Shown: positions 28,476-37,215, numbered from the stretch's first letter. The stretch: DNA of 45,558 nucleotides from an uncultured Bacteroidota bacterium (GCA_902825795.1 CADECG010000008.1:1-45558); one strand, 5' to 3'. A program made the numbers and translations. Notes: a model not told the origin generated them from the sequence alone.

Positions 28476-29173
28476 TGCTCGTTCTTTTCCTTTTCCAAAC
28501 GGACCCGTTTCCGCTCTTCACCCATCAGCATCTTGGCGTCGGTCACCAGTTCCTTCACCTTGGCGGGATCGGTGCCGTCATAGAACCCTCGGATATGCCG
28601 CCGCTTGTCCACGAGCACGAAATTCTCGCTGTGCAGGAAGCCCCCTGGTGCAAGGACATCTTTTTTCGCCGCAAGCAGGTAGCCCTCGCTGCCTTGGGTG
28701 TACAGGGCCTCCTTGTCGCCTGTCACGAACTTCCAGCGAGCGGTATCCGCGCTGTATTCGCGGGCGTAGTTGGCCAGCACCTCCACTGAATCGTGCTCCG
28801 GGTCAACGGTATGGCTCAGGAACACGATATCGCCGTATCCATCAACGGTGGTCAGTTGCAGGTGCAACAGTTCCCGCATGTGTGCGCTCATGCGCGGGCA
28901 GATCGTGCCGCAGCGGGTGAAGAAAAAATCGACGATCAGGATCTTGCCCTCAAGGGTCTTGTCGGTTACCGGCTTCCCGTCGATACCGGTAAAGGAGAAC
29001 GGGGGTATTTCGTGGTAGAGGGTATCGCCGTTCGCCAGCGCCTCGTGGGGTCCGAGGATCGGCAATTCACGGTACTTGCTTTTCCCGGTGCTGATCAGGA
29101 AATAGATGATCGGCAGAAGGATGAAGACACCTCCCAGCAGCAACCATTTGCGCAGGGGCGAGGCGGGCTGCAA
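28472..29173 (-). CDS. SCO1/SenC family copper chaperone
   Basis: A 233-residue membrane-anchored thioredoxin-like protein that helps load copper into cytochrome oxidase subunit II. The N-terminal anchor is LLLGGVFILLPIIYFLI. The metal-binding CxxxC is in DFFFTRCGTICPRMSAHM (about residue 93-97), and the conserved histidine is in FLHSENFVLVD. There is no in-frame ATG at the 5' end; the only plausible start is the TTG at 29173, 3 bases after the upstream stop. The C-terminus is a charged KRVRLEKEKNE tail. Confidence 0.87.
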   Translation of the reverse strand: MQPASPLRKWLLLGGVFILLPIIYFLISTGKSKYRELPILGPHEALANGDTLYHEIPPFSFTGIDGKPVTDKTLEGKILIVDFFFTRCGTICPRMSAHMRELLHLQLTTVDGYGDIVFLSHTVDPEHDSVEVLANYAREYSADTARWKFVTGDKEALYTQGSEGYLLAAKKDVLAPGGFLHSENFVLVDKRRHIRGFYDGTDPAKVKELVTDAKMLMGEERKRVRLEKEKNEQ

Positions 29174-29176
29174 GAC

Positions 29177-29545
29177 CTACAGGAAGTGATTGAGTGCGCG
29201 CTCGATGTAGTTGCTCTCCCAGAGCGCGATCCAGATCAAGTACATCACGAAAAGGCCGTATGGCAAAAGGATCATGGCGCGCACGTTGCGGCGCTCATCA
29301 CCCAAGTGCATGAAACGCATAACGATGAACGTGGCCTTCACCAAAGTGAGCACGATGAAGCTCCACTTCACGCTCTGCCATGAATCGGGGAAGATGTCGC
29401 GCCAAGCGGCACCGAGATAAACCTCCACGGCAGTGATCACTGCCATGATCAGGGTCACCATCCAGATGCCCTTGCGGATCTTTTTGCCCTGCTCCTCGCT
29501 GTGGTGGTTGTCGAGGCTGTATTCGATCACATCGTCGCGTTCCAT
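29177..29545 (-). CDS. Cytochrome c oxidase subunit IV family protein
   Basis: A 122-residue protein with three membrane helices: KGIWMVTLIMAVITAVEVYLG, VKWSFIVLTLVKATFIVMRFMHLGDERRN, and MILLPYGLFVMYLIWIALWE. The K..fivm.FMHL.dE..n motif is the subunit IV (caa3 type) signature. The N-terminal part is acidic and histidine-containing (DNHHSEEQGKKIRKG), typical of Bacteroidota members. The gene order in the operon (III-III-IV-SCO-DUF420) is the usual one. Confidence 0.9.
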   Translation of the reverse strand: MERDDVIEYSLDNHHSEEQGKKIRKGIWMVTLIMAVITAVEVYLGAAWRDIFPDSWQSVKWSFIVLTLVKATFIVMRFMHLGDERRNVRAMILLPYGLFVMYLIWIALWESNYIERALNHFL

Positions 29546-29575
29546 ATCGATCCGGTTTTGCGGCAGTGCCGTTCG

Positions 29576-30463
29576 TCAAACGAGGTAGAAGAAGGTGAAC
29601 ACGAACACCCATACGAGATCCACGAAGTGCCAGTACAAGCCTGCCTTCTCCACCATCTCATAGTGACCGCGACGATGGTACACGCCGCGCATGACACCCA
29701 GCAGTATGATGATGTTGATGACCACCCCGCTGGCCACGTGGAAACCGTGGAAGCCGGTGATGAAATAGAAGAAGTTGGCGTATTGGGCGGGTCCATACTC
29801 GTTGTTCACCATGCCCGTGCTGCTCCATGGGTAGGGAGCGCCGGCCACATAGTTGATCTGCTTGTTCCAGAGCGCCATAGCGGCGTCGCCCTCCACATGT
29901 TCGTGGCCGTGCAAATAGCCGGTGCCATCAGACTTCACCAAATGGAAACCATTGTCAGGCTTGGTCGGGTTATCGGTATCATGGTCGTTGTTGTGCACCC
30001 AGTACTTCTCCCCATCGGATGTGGTGATATATCCACCGCTGCCGTGCTCGAAGTGGCTCCATTCCCAAGCCTGCGAACCAACGAAACCAGCTCCGCCGAG
30101 TACCGTTAGGAACAGCCAGAACACCACGTTCTTTTTGTCCATGCGATGCCCGGCTTCCACCGCAAGAACCATGGTAACCGAACTGAAAATGAGCAGGGCC
30201 GTCATGAAGGCCACATACATCAGCGGGAAGTCGCCGTGCACAAAGGGCAAGGCCCGGAACACGGTTTCGCCCATCGGCCACACGTCGCCCACGGGCAAAC
30301 TGTGGCGCACGAAGCCATAACCGATCAGCAGTCCGGTGAAGCTAAGGGCGTCGCTCACCAGAAAGAACCACATCATCAGCTTGCCGTAGCTGACGCTGAA
30401 CGGGCTACGGCCGCCTTCCCAAAGTACCTCGTTCGGTATCGCTTTCGATGCTTCTCCTGACAT
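29576..30463 (-). CDS. Cytochrome c oxidase subunit III (second copy)
   Basis: A 295-residue haem-copper oxidase subunit III with five or more membrane helices: LMMWFFLVSDALSFTGLLIGYGFVRH at the start (family: f..sE...F...i....r), FMTALLIFSSVTMVLAVEAGHR, FWLFLTVLGGAGFVGSQAWEW, then a 70-residue hydrophilic insert rich in His and Asp, and YFITGFHGFHVASGVVINIIILLGVM and the final WHFVDLVWVFVFTFFYLV, which is the canonical C-terminal motif. The insert (residues about 140-210) is larger than in most members. Confidence 0.93.
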   Translation of the reverse strand: MSGEASKAIPNEVLWEGGRSPFSVSYGKLMMWFFLVSDALSFTGLLIGYGFVRHSLPVGDVWPMGETVFRALPFVHGDFPLMYVAFMTALLIFSSVTMVLAVEAGHRMDKKNVVFWLFLTVLGGAGFVGSQAWEWSHFEHGSGGYITTSDGEKYWVHNNDHDTDNPTKPDNGFHLVKSDGTGYLHGHEHVEGDAAMALWNKQINYVAGAPYPWSSTGMVNNEYGPAQYANFFYFITGFHGFHVASGVVINIIILLGVMRGVYHRRGHYEMVEKAGLYWHFVDLVWVFVFTFFYLV

Positions 30464-30487
30464 GCTTCTTGGATTGCGGCGGCAATG

Positions 30488-31126
30488 TTAATGAACGGCC
30501 GTTAAGAACAGAAAGAGGAATACCCACAGCCCACCGAGGAAATGCCAGTAGACCGTCCCGCTCCAATGTCCGATATGTTCCGTAGCGGTATAGCGGCCCA
30601 GATAGCCCTTGGCCACCATGACGAGCAGGCCGATGAGGCCTAGCGCCAGATGCGCCAGGTGCAATAGGGTAAGCATGTACAGATAGCTGCTGCTCCCGTT
30701 CCAGAGCTCTTCGATCTCAGCGTTCAGGGCGGTTTGTCTGGCGGTGTCGGTCTCCAGGAAGTAATTGCCGTTCTCGAAGACCAACGGGACCCCTTTCCGG
30801 CTCATGGTGAAATCCTCACCGTAGGTGCCTTTGATATTGAGGACACCGCCGTCGCCGGCCAACGAGTTGCCACGGGCGTAGAGGTCACCGAACCCCTCGA
30901 ACTGGAAATAGGTGAAGCCAAGACCCAAGGCCAAGGCCACGGCTGTGAGCAAGGCGCCCCGCCTTCCGCTTCCCTTCTTGGTGGCTGTGTATGCGATCTG
31001 CAGCACGACGCTACTGACCACGATGGCAACTGTGCTGTACAGGAATGCGTTCGGCAAGCGCAGCCAAACCCAGTAACCGCTTCCGCTGCTGACGATGTAT
31101 GCGCTCGTGAGCCCGGCAAAGAGCAT
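30488..31126 (-). CDS. Cytochrome c oxidase subunit III (first copy), 5' end disrupted by a frameshift
   Basis: A 212-residue subunit III-type protein: MLFAGLTSAYIVSSGSGYWVWLRLPNAFLYSTVAIVVSS, a hydrophilic insert around 90-130, LYMLTLLHLAHLALGLIGLLVMVAKG and the final GTVYWHFLGGLWVFLFLFLTAVH. The ATG at 31126 lies in the middle of what should be the first helix. Flavobacterial homologues have a longer N-terminus ending in IVMLFAGLTSAYIV. That N-terminus is encoded upstream (31127-31211) but in another frame, with an ATG overlapping the ctaB stop. One base too many (or two too few) near 31136-31148 would explain it. See the separate entry for that fragment. Confidence 0.82.
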   Translation of the reverse strand: MLFAGLTSAYIVSSGSGYWVWLRLPNAFLYSTVAIVVSSVVLQIAYTATKKGSGRRGALLTAVALALGLGFTYFQFEGFGDLYARGNSLAGDGGVLNIKGTYGEDFTMSRKGVPLVFENGNYFLETDTARQTALNAEIEELWNGSSSYLYMLTLLHLAHLALGLIGLLVMVAKGYLGRYTATEHIGHWSGTVYWHFLGGLWVFLFLFLTAVH

Positions 31127-31211
31127 GACGATAGCAGATCAGCTTCACAAGCAACCGGCGGGCGCTGTGGCGCATGGCCAGATCCTCAGCGGCTGCTTCT
31201 GGGTCGCTCAT
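31127..31211 (-). pseudogene. 5' fragment of subunit III in a shifted frame
   Basis: On the minus strand, ATG at 31211 overlaps the ctaB stop as ATGA and encodes MSDPEAAAEDLAMRHSARRLLVKL before its frame runs into arginine-rich nonsense. Just downstream, the frame of the main subunit III gene reads SAIVMLFAGLTSAYIV. Joining the two by moving one base gives the expected flavobacterial N-terminus. It could be a genuine mutation, programmed frameshift, or sequencing/assembly error. Confidence 0.65.
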
Positions 31212-32212
31212 AGGCGGTCAAGCACGTAGGCCAATTGTACCAGGGGCAGATGCAAGAAGCTCGCGAACATCAACCGACGTGCATCTTTTTTGTCGTGGCT
31301 GCGGTAGAGCTGAACGGCGGGGGCCACCATGAGCAGACCAGCGGCCACCGCTACGACCATGCTGGCCACGCCACTAAAGCCGAAGAACCAAGGCAGCATG
31401 CCGGCCGGCACCACCAGCAAAGCACTGATGAGGATCCAAACCGTTGTTCGTGTATCACGGCCACCTTTCGAGGGCAGCAACCGGAAACCCGCCTTGGCGT
31501 AGTCTTCATCCAGCACCCATGCGATCGCCCAGAAATGAGGGAACTGCCAAACGAACTGCACCAAGAACTGCAAGCCCGGACCGAGCCCGAAATGACCTTG
31601 TGCGGCAACAAAGCCGAGCATGGGGGGAATGGCCCCGGGCAGTGCCCCGACGAATACCGCCCATGGGCTGTAGCGCTTGAGCGGGGTGTAAAGGGCAGCA
31701 TACATGAACAAGGCCAACAAGCCCAGTATGCCGCTAAGGGACCCGAAGACCAGCCAAAGCGTTGAGACACCGGCCGCGCCGGCCAGCAAGGCTATCACAA
31801 TGGCTTCGCGTGACGTCAGTGTACCGCGCACCAAGGGACGTTCGCTCGTCCGGGACATCAAGGCATCCTGCTCCTGCTCGATAACTTGGTTCAACGCGTT
31901 GCTCGCCCCGGTGACCAAGAATCCGGACAATGAGAGCAGGAATAGACCGGACCAAGAGAACGCGCCTTGTGGTACACCCATCAAATAACCGAGAGCTGCG
32001 CTGAAAACCACCAGTGACGCCAGCCTGAGCTTGAAGAGCGCCGCGACTTCGCGAAGCTTTACGGCAAACGGAACGGCGACGGTTGCGGTAGGGGTCCTTT
32101 CCAAAGCGCGGCGAAAATATCCGCTGGGACCATGTGGCCCATCAACGGTTTTCAACCGGCGTGGTGAGCATCTACTTTCGTCGGCCCGTATCGAGGTTGG
32201 GGCCGCGTCCAT
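31208..32212 (-). CDS. ctaB: Protohaem IX farnesyltransferase (haem O synthase)
   Basis: An up to 334-residue UbiA-family prenyltransferase that makes haem O for the oxidase. It has about nine helices. The core begins LFKLRLASLVVFSAALGYLMGVPQG. The first Asp-rich motif is NALNQVIEQEQDALMSRTSERPLVRGTLT (N....d...D..M.RT..RPL). The conserved TPLKRYSPWAVFVGALPGAIPPMLGFVA and FPHFWAIAWVLDEDYAKAGFRLLPS follow. The only in-frame ATG at the 5' side is at 32212, which overlaps the start of the divergent small gene and gives about 50 non-family residues. A TTG at 32104 (MERTPTATVAVPFAVKLRE) would fit family length better. Confidence 0.88.
   Translation of the reverse strand: MDAAPTSIRADESRCSPRRLKTVDGPHGPSGYFRRALERTPTATVAVPFAVKLREVAALFKLRLASLVVFSAALGYLMGVPQGAFSWSGLFLLSLSGFLVTGASNALNQVIEQEQDALMSRTSERPLVRGTLTSREAIVIALLAGAAGVSTLWLVFGSLSGILGLLALFMYAALYTPLKRYSPWAVFVGALPGAIPPMLGFVAAQGHFGLGPGLQFLVQFVWQFPHFWAIAWVLDEDYAKAGFRLLPSKGGRDTRTTVWILISALLVVPAGMLPWFFGFSGVASMVVAVAAGLLMVAPAVQLYRSHDKKDARRLMFASFLHLPLVQLAYVLDRL
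32173..32180 (+). promoter_or_regulatory. Possible -7 box for small membrane protein
   Basis: TACTTTCG matches the -7 form used in this window and lies 31 bp before the ATG at 32211. No clear -33 TTG. Confidence 0.3.
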
Positions 32213-32321
32213 GAAGGAACTGAAGCAATTCTGGAAACAGTACTCACCCTATTTCCTGGATATTTGGCAGTACTTGGTGATCCTGCTCGTCGTGATCATA
32301 GCGGCCATTGTCATCCTTTGA
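32211..32321 (+). CDS. Small single-helix membrane protein (36 aa)
   Basis: The frame MKELKQFWKQYSPYFLDIWQ then YLVILLVVIIAAIVIL is a charged amphipathic N-terminus followed by one membrane helix that reaches the stop. It starts one base from the 5'-most ATG of the divergent ctaB gene, so it shares the intergenic region. A clear protein-like composition and a -7-like box upstream support coding. I do not know its function; it may associate with the oxidase complex. Confidence 0.55.
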   Translation: MKELKQFWKQYSPYFLDIWQYLVILLVVIIAAIVIL

Positions 32322-32337
32322 TCCGTTCGGTCGGGCC

Positions 32338-32376
32338 AAAAAATGAACAGCGCGTGCAAATGCGCAGGCTGTTCAT
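32338..32376 (-). terminator. Terminator of the conserved periplasmic protein gene
   Basis: ATGAACAGC (32343-32351) pairs with GCTGTTCAT (32368-32376). On the minus strand the hairpin is followed by a run of six T (A run at 32338-32343), just downstream of the gene ending at 32395. Confidence 0.7.
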
Positions 32377-32394
32377 CAAAGGGTCTTGTGGCAC

Positions 32395-33363
32395 CTAGCG
32401 AGTGGTGCGTCGCTTACCGCCACCACCACCGGTGTTGCGCGGCGGGGTGGATTTGCCCGGTTGGCTCGGCTTCGTTCGCGGTTGCGTGACTTTGCCTGGC
32501 TTTGCTGTCGGCTTCGCTTTGCCCGTTTTGCGCTGCCCGGGTTTTGCTTGTTCGTTCACCATCGGCTTGCTACGGGGCGCTTCGCCAGCAATGCGCTGTT
32601 CCTTGGGTATTACGCGTTGCTGCTTTCGAACGGCAACGTTGCGTTGGACCATGACGGATGCGTTGCGATGACGGCCGTATAGCGCGTGGGCGCCCCCCAC
32701 ATGACAGACATTCGTGTAGTGGTACCACCCGTGATAATGGGCGTGGTAGTGGTGGAAGTGCCCCCAATGCATACAATACCATGGCGACCACCAACCTGGG
32801 TAGTAGCCCCAGTACCATGGCGAGATCCATACGTTGAACGAGGGTCCGTAACACCATTGCACGCAAGGCCAAGCCCAAACGTTCACGGTGATATATGCAC
32901 CGAGGTCATCGGGGGCGGAGGGGCCACGCGGACCCTTGGTGCCCTCGGTTTCCGAATAAGGTTCAACGATCCTTTCAGGCCCGTACAAGTCTTCGTCGCC
33001 CCGGATCTGCACGAGAGCGTTCGCATCACCAGTTTTTTCCAGCTCGATGACGGCCACGTCCTGAGCCTCTTCTTTGCTCACCGCCACTTGCATCACAATG
33101 GCAAACGCATTGTTCTCTTTGTGGCTTTCAACGCGTATGTAGTCAACCTTCCCGTCGTCGTCCAGGTCAAGGTTGTTCACATGGTTGGCTTCGTCGTTCA
33201 GCGACTTTTCGAAAGCCTCGAGGTTGTTGGACTTCTTGAACAGGTCCAAGGCGCCCTCCAAGCTGAAGTGGTCGCCGGGGAGGCCGGTGCTATCGGCAGG
33301 TGCGGTCGCCGCGTTCACGATCGCCGAAACAAAAAGAGCGGAGATCAAGGATGGGGTTCTCAT
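32395..33363 (-). CDS. Conserved secreted protein with Trp/Tyr/His-rich middle and basic tail
   Basis: A 322-residue exported protein. The signal MRTPSLISALFVSAIVNAAT precedes a Bacteroidota-typical domain: LPGDHFSLEGALDLFKKSNNLEAFEKSLNDEANHVNNLDLDDDGKVDYIRV (with an EF-hand-like DLDDDGKVDYI loop), AFAIVMQVAVSKEEAQDVAVIELEKTG and ALVQIRGDEDLYG. The middle is rich in aromatic residues and histidine (WISPWYWGYYPGWWSPWYCM, HFHHYHAHYHGWYHY). The C-terminal 80 residues are lysine/arginine/proline-rich and disordered. The N-terminal half is common in Bacteroidota without known function. The ATG at 33363 is chosen because it starts the signal peptide. Confidence 0.78.
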   Translation of the reverse strand: MRTPSLISALFVSAIVNAATAPADSTGLPGDHFSLEGALDLFKKSNNLEAFEKSLNDEANHVNNLDLDDDGKVDYIRVESHKENNAFAIVMQVAVSKEEAQDVAVIELEKTGDANALVQIRGDEDLYGPERIVEPYSETEGTKGPRGPSAPDDLGAYITVNVWAWPCVQWCYGPSFNVWISPWYWGYYPGWWSPWYCMHWGHFHHYHAHYHGWYHYTNVCHVGGAHALYGRHRNASVMVQRNVAVRKQQRVIPKEQRIAGEAPRSKPMVNEQAKPGQRKTGKAKPTAKPGKVTQPRTKPSQPGKSTPPRNTGGGGGKRRTTR

Positions 33364-33430
33364 GATTTGTCGAGTTGAAGTTCGGACTACCATGACCGTG
33401 CCGGGTTTGATCCTGTACGGCACAAATGAA

Positions 33431-33458
33431 ATGCCCTGCACCTTTTAGCGCAGGGCAT
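33431..33458 (-). terminator. Terminator of the large T9SS gene
   Basis: ATGCCCTGC (33431-33439) pairs with GCAGGGCAT (33450-33458) around a 10-nt loop. On the minus strand the hairpin lies downstream of the T9SS gene stop and is followed by TTCATTTG. Confidence 0.6.
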
Positions 33459-33480
33459 CCAACCTTTACTGGCCTAGAGC

Positions 33481-36400
33481 TTACTCAAGGATCAGCTTGC
33501 CACTGACTGATCGATCCGCCCGGGTCACTCTATAGAAATACATGCCCATCGCTTGGCCGGAAGCATCCCACTGCATCAGGAGATCCCCGCCCGGCAGCAT
33601 CTCTCCATCATACAAACGCGTCACCAGTACCCCCGTCATGTTGAAGACCTCAACGGTGGTATGCGCAGCTTCATCCATGGCATGGATGGCCAACGTGGTC
33701 ACCCCATTGAACGGATTAGGGAATGCCGTAACGCGGATATCCTCGAGAAGGACCTCCTCCTCGATCTCCAGTTTTGGTACTCCGTTGCAGAGCAAGTAAC
33801 CGGCAGCTTCCGTCCCACCTTCGTATCCGTTGTTGATGGTGCTGATCGCTGTGTGCAGTTGGGCCAGCGTGTAACTCGACGTGCAGCCACCAATGCGCTT
33901 GTCCGCTTCTGTGGCCAAGGTCGCAACGGTCATTCCGGCGAAGGGACCACTACCGATCACCATGTCCTTCAGGGCGAGTTGGCTCGTGCTGAACCATGGG
34001 TTGTACGCGTCGAACTTCAACGTCAATTTCAATGCGACAAGTTCACCGGCGAGGGCATTGGAATAGCCAGAACCCGGATTGGTGAGTGTGCCAGCAGGCA
34101 GGGCAGCGATCGCACCGGTCGAAGGCAAGAATGCGGTAACCGCAGCAGCCGTGGTCAGCTTCAGCTTGTTGGTTCCGCAGCCAATGGTCAGGTAGTCCGG
34201 CGAGGTGTACAACCATCCGAAATAGGCCGTCATGTAAGCGGCTGGGTTCGTGCTGCCGTTGCTCGCCGCACCCCATGTAGCCTGTGACTCCGTGCGCAAC
34301 CCATCGCAAATGGTCGCGCCAACAGGTGGGGTGTACGTGGCGGATGCCGAACTGCTGCAGCCGTTGGACGACGTTACCGTTACCGCATAGGTGCCCGCTG
34401 CGCTGACCGTGGCGGTAGCAGTGGTTTGAACAGGATTGGTCGTCCAGCTGTACGTGTAAGGTGATGGCGCAACGCTTGCAGCTGCCGTGATGGTCCCAGC
34501 CGCTGTATTGGTGGTGCACACGACCACTGGCAGTGGTTTCGCAGTCACGGTGATCGCCGCTGAAGTGCTCGAACACCCACCACTTGTTATCGTAACGGTA
34601 TGGCTGCCGGAGATCGAAGCAACATAAGTACTAGCGCTTGCCCCAGCTATGGTCGTTCCATTGCGTTTCCACACGTACGTGTACCCTGCGCCCGTGTTCG
34701 AACTGAGAGTAACGCTTCCACCGGAACAGAACGATGTGCTTCCCGTTGCAGATATGGTAGCGGCAAGTGATACCGGCGTTCCGGCACACTGGCAGTTAGC
34801 GCTCCATTTGTCGTTGATCGTACATGCGTTGCCGTCGTTACAAGTTGCCCCGGGTACCGCTGGCCCACCGGCCACGCCTTGACAATCGATCGGAAGTGCT
34901 GCTGAAGGCACGTAGCTCACGGATGCGATCTGGCCACAGCCGTTCGCGTCCGTAACACCCACGGTGTAGGTACCGGCCGCGCTTACGAAGGCGGTAGCGG
35001 TGGTTTGGATTGGGTTCGTGGTCCACGCATAGACGTACGGCCCGGGAGTACCGGTTACAGTTGCGGTAACCGTTCCTGCGGCTCCGTTCGCCGTGCACGC
35101 AATGGTGGGCAGCGCGTTCACGGTCACCGTGGTGGCGGGAGACGTTACCGTGCACCCGTTCCGCGTAACGGTAACAGTGTGACTTCCGGAAGTGTTGGAG
35201 TTGTATGTGCTGGCCGTTGCGCCGGTGATCACTGTGCCGTTCCTGCTCCAGGTGTACGAGTATCCTGCGCCGGTGCTGGCGTTCAAGTTCACACTTACAC
35301 CCGTGCAGAATGCGGGAGATGATGCGGGCGTGATGGTTGCGGTAGGTGTGTTAGCAACCCCTACGCACTGGCAGTTCGTATTCCAAGTGTCGCTGATCGT
35401 GCAGGCGTTGCCATCGTTGCAAGCTGCGCCGGGGAGGGCATTGCCTCCCACCACGCCCAAGCAATCCGGCGCAGGTGCACCACCGGCCGCGGTGGAGAGC
35501 GCGCCGAGGGAGAGGTTGAAAAAGCTTCCGCTAGGTGTCGTCTGCAATTTGATCGCACGCACCATGTACTGAGCACCGGCGACGAATGGCACGCCGGAGT
35601 TCTGGAAAGTGGTACCGGTGATCACGGCCGTGTTCATGCGCGTGAGGCTGCCGTTGGCGTTGATCCTATCGATGTGATAGCCCAGCACGGTTTCAGCGCT
35701 TGCCGTCCAAGTGAACGAGGCGAGGCCCCCTGCGTTCGCAACCGAGAAATTCGATGGAGGCGCAACCATCCGAGTGCGCAACGTGGGATCTCCCATCAGG
35801 CCTAAGTGTACACGCCCAATTGTGCCTTGCCATCCGTCGGTCAGTGGCGTGTAGAGTGCGGAATTGTTCATGGTGGCCAGTGTGCTGGTGCCAATGGTTT
35901 CGCCCATGCCCATGTGGTGGACGTACCAGGCCGGTATAGCGGCATAGCAATTCACCAATGCATCGCCACTGGCCAATGCGGCACGCAGGAAATTGTTCTT
36001 GTTGTCCCAATCGCCGAAATAGCTTCCGAAGGACATGTTGAACACGCTGCCGAGTGCGACGGTGTTGGCGTAGTCATCCGTGATGGCCACGTTGCTCGCC
36101 CCGTTGTAGGTGAGCACGCCACCAACCGTGGCTTGAAGCCCACCGCCGCTGGCGTAAGACCACAGGTAGCTCTGTCCGTTCACGTAATAGGTGAACGGGA
36201 AGCCCGTGCCCGGAGCTGCGGTGACGTTGGCGGCACCGACCATCGTGGAGAAGCCGCGCCAACCGCTGCCGGCCATCGGGCTGCCGGCCCATTGCAGATT
36301 GTCGAACATGATGGCCCGTTCCTGAGGTACCAGGCCCTTCACCTTGTAGTTGTGGAGTTTGTTCAAATAGTTGCGCGTGAGTTGGGTCTCTGATTGCGAG

Positions 36401-37215
36401 AAGGCCGGCATGTCATACATGTCCACGCGGCCCACTTGCAATTCAAGCGCACTCGGGTAGTCGCTCTGATCGAATTTGCCATCACCCGGAACGTTGTTGT
36501 TAGCGGTGCGCGCAGCGCTCGTCACGTTCACGCTGTTGTCCGTCCAGGTGCCGTTCAGTTCCCCGTAGTATCCATCGCAAGGCCAAGCGCCTTTGTGTTC
36601 GCTGTGACCATCGGGATTCTGATTGCCGCTATAGGGCACGGCCAAGTGCCCAACAACGAACAGGGCCTTTACGTTGACGGGATCGGCATTGTAGTATGCC
36701 TGTACGGTGCTACGAACGGTTGCAACGGATGCGGTCCGTGCGAGATCCGTGCGTAGAACGGTCCATCCGTCGGCCTTCATATCGTTTTGGAGCTGCGTTA
36801 ATTCCGTGGCCAATGATGATGTGAACGTGTTGTCCACCAGTAGGACGACTTTTCCCCGATAGTCTGTCGCGGGTACTTCAATGCCGGAGCACAAATAGCC
36901 GGTACCGGTGGTTCCGCCGGCCACCCGAACCACCTTGTATTCGTACGCCGTCCCAACAACGACGGCATAATCGATGTAGCTGGTAGCAGTAGCCGCTGGT
37001 GCAGCAATGGCACCGCCCCAAGCGGTTGCACTACGCAGTTTGCGGTAAACCGTGATACTGCTCGTATTGGGTAGCGTTGTCCATGACAATGTGATTCTGG
37101 GGGTGACCTTTTGAACGGTGGCCGATAGCGACACGGACACGAATTCACTACTGCTCTGGGCGATGCAAAAACTGACTACGCTCATGGCCAGAACAGAGAG
37201 ATGATGACGGAGCAT
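33481..37215 (-). CDS. Large T9SS type A sorting domain protein with gingipain-like fold and tandem repeats
   Basis: A 1244-residue secreted protein. The signal MLRHHLSVLAMSVVSFCIAQ is followed by a fibronectin-like segment (residues about 25-110). Residues about 115-540 resemble the peptidase C25 (gingipain) fold: GKVVLLVDNTFTSSLATELTQL, VKALFVVGHLAVPYSG, LQVGRVDMYDMPAF, and the closing GRVHLGLMGDPTLRTRM typical of C25. Where C25 has Tyr-.-Gly-His-Gly the protein reads LTYNGAS, and where the nucleophile Cys is expected it reads MSFGSYFGD. So the catalytic residues may be absent. Two tandem blocks of about 195 residues follow, each beginning DC.GV.GG and CNDGNACTI.D. A C-terminal T9SS sorting domain (TAFPNPFNGVTTLAIHAM... 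) ends it. Confidence 0.82.
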   Translation of the reverse strand: MLRHHLSVLAMSVVSFCIAQSSSEFVSVSLSATVQKVTPRITLSWTTLPNTSSITVYRKLRSATAWGGAIAAPAATATSYIDYAVVVGTAYEYKVVRVAGGTTGTGYLCSGIEVPATDYRGKVVLLVDNTFTSSLATELTQLQNDMKADGWTVLRTDLARTASVATVRSTVQAYYNADPVNVKALFVVGHLAVPYSGNQNPDGHSEHKGAWPCDGYYGELNGTWTDNSVNVTSAARTANNNVPGDGKFDQSDYPSALELQVGRVDMYDMPAFSQSETQLTRNYLNKLHNYKVKGLVPQERAIMFDNLQWAGSPMAGSGWRGFSTMVGAANVTAAPGTGFPFTYYVNGQSYLWSYASGGGLQATVGGVLTYNGASNVAITDDYANTVALGSVFNMSFGSYFGDWDNKNNFLRAALASGDALVNCYAAIPAWYVHHMGMGETIGTSTLATMNNSALYTPLTDGWQGTIGRVHLGLMGDPTLRTRMVAPPSNFSVANAGGLASFTWTASAETVLGYHIDRINANGSLTRMNTAVITGTTFQNSGVPFVAGAQYMVRAIKLQTTPSGSFFNLSLGALSTAAGGAPAPDCLGVVGGNALPGAACNDGNACTISDTWNTNCQCVGVANTPTATITPASSPAFCTGVSVNLNASTGAGYSYTWSRNGTVITGATASTYNSNTSGSHTVTVTRNGCTVTSPATTVTVNALPTIACTANGAAGTVTATVTGTPGPYVYAWTTNPIQTTATAFVSAAGTYTVGVTDANGCGQIASVSYVPSAALPIDCQGVAGGPAVPGATCNDGNACTINDKWSANCQCAGTPVSLAATISATGSTSFCSGGSVTLSSNTGAGYTYVWKRNGTTIAGASASTYVASISGSHTVTITSGGCSSTSAAITVTAKPLPVVVCTTNTAAGTITAAASVAPSPYTYSWTTNPVQTTATATVSAAGTYAVTVTSSNGCSSSASATYTPPVGATICDGLRTESQATWGAASNGSTNPAAYMTAYFGWLYTSPDYLTIGCGTNKLKLTTAAAVTAFLPSTGAIAALPAGTLTNPGSGYSNALAGELVALKLTLKFDAYNPWFSTSQLALKDMVIGSGPFAGMTVATLATEADKRIGGCTSSYTLAQLHTAISTINNGYEGGTEAAGYLLCNGVPKLEIEEEVLLEDIRVTAFPNPFNGVTTLAIHAMDEAAHTTVEVFNMTGVLVTRLYDGEMLPGGDLLMQWDASGQAMGMYFYRVTRADRSVSGKLILE

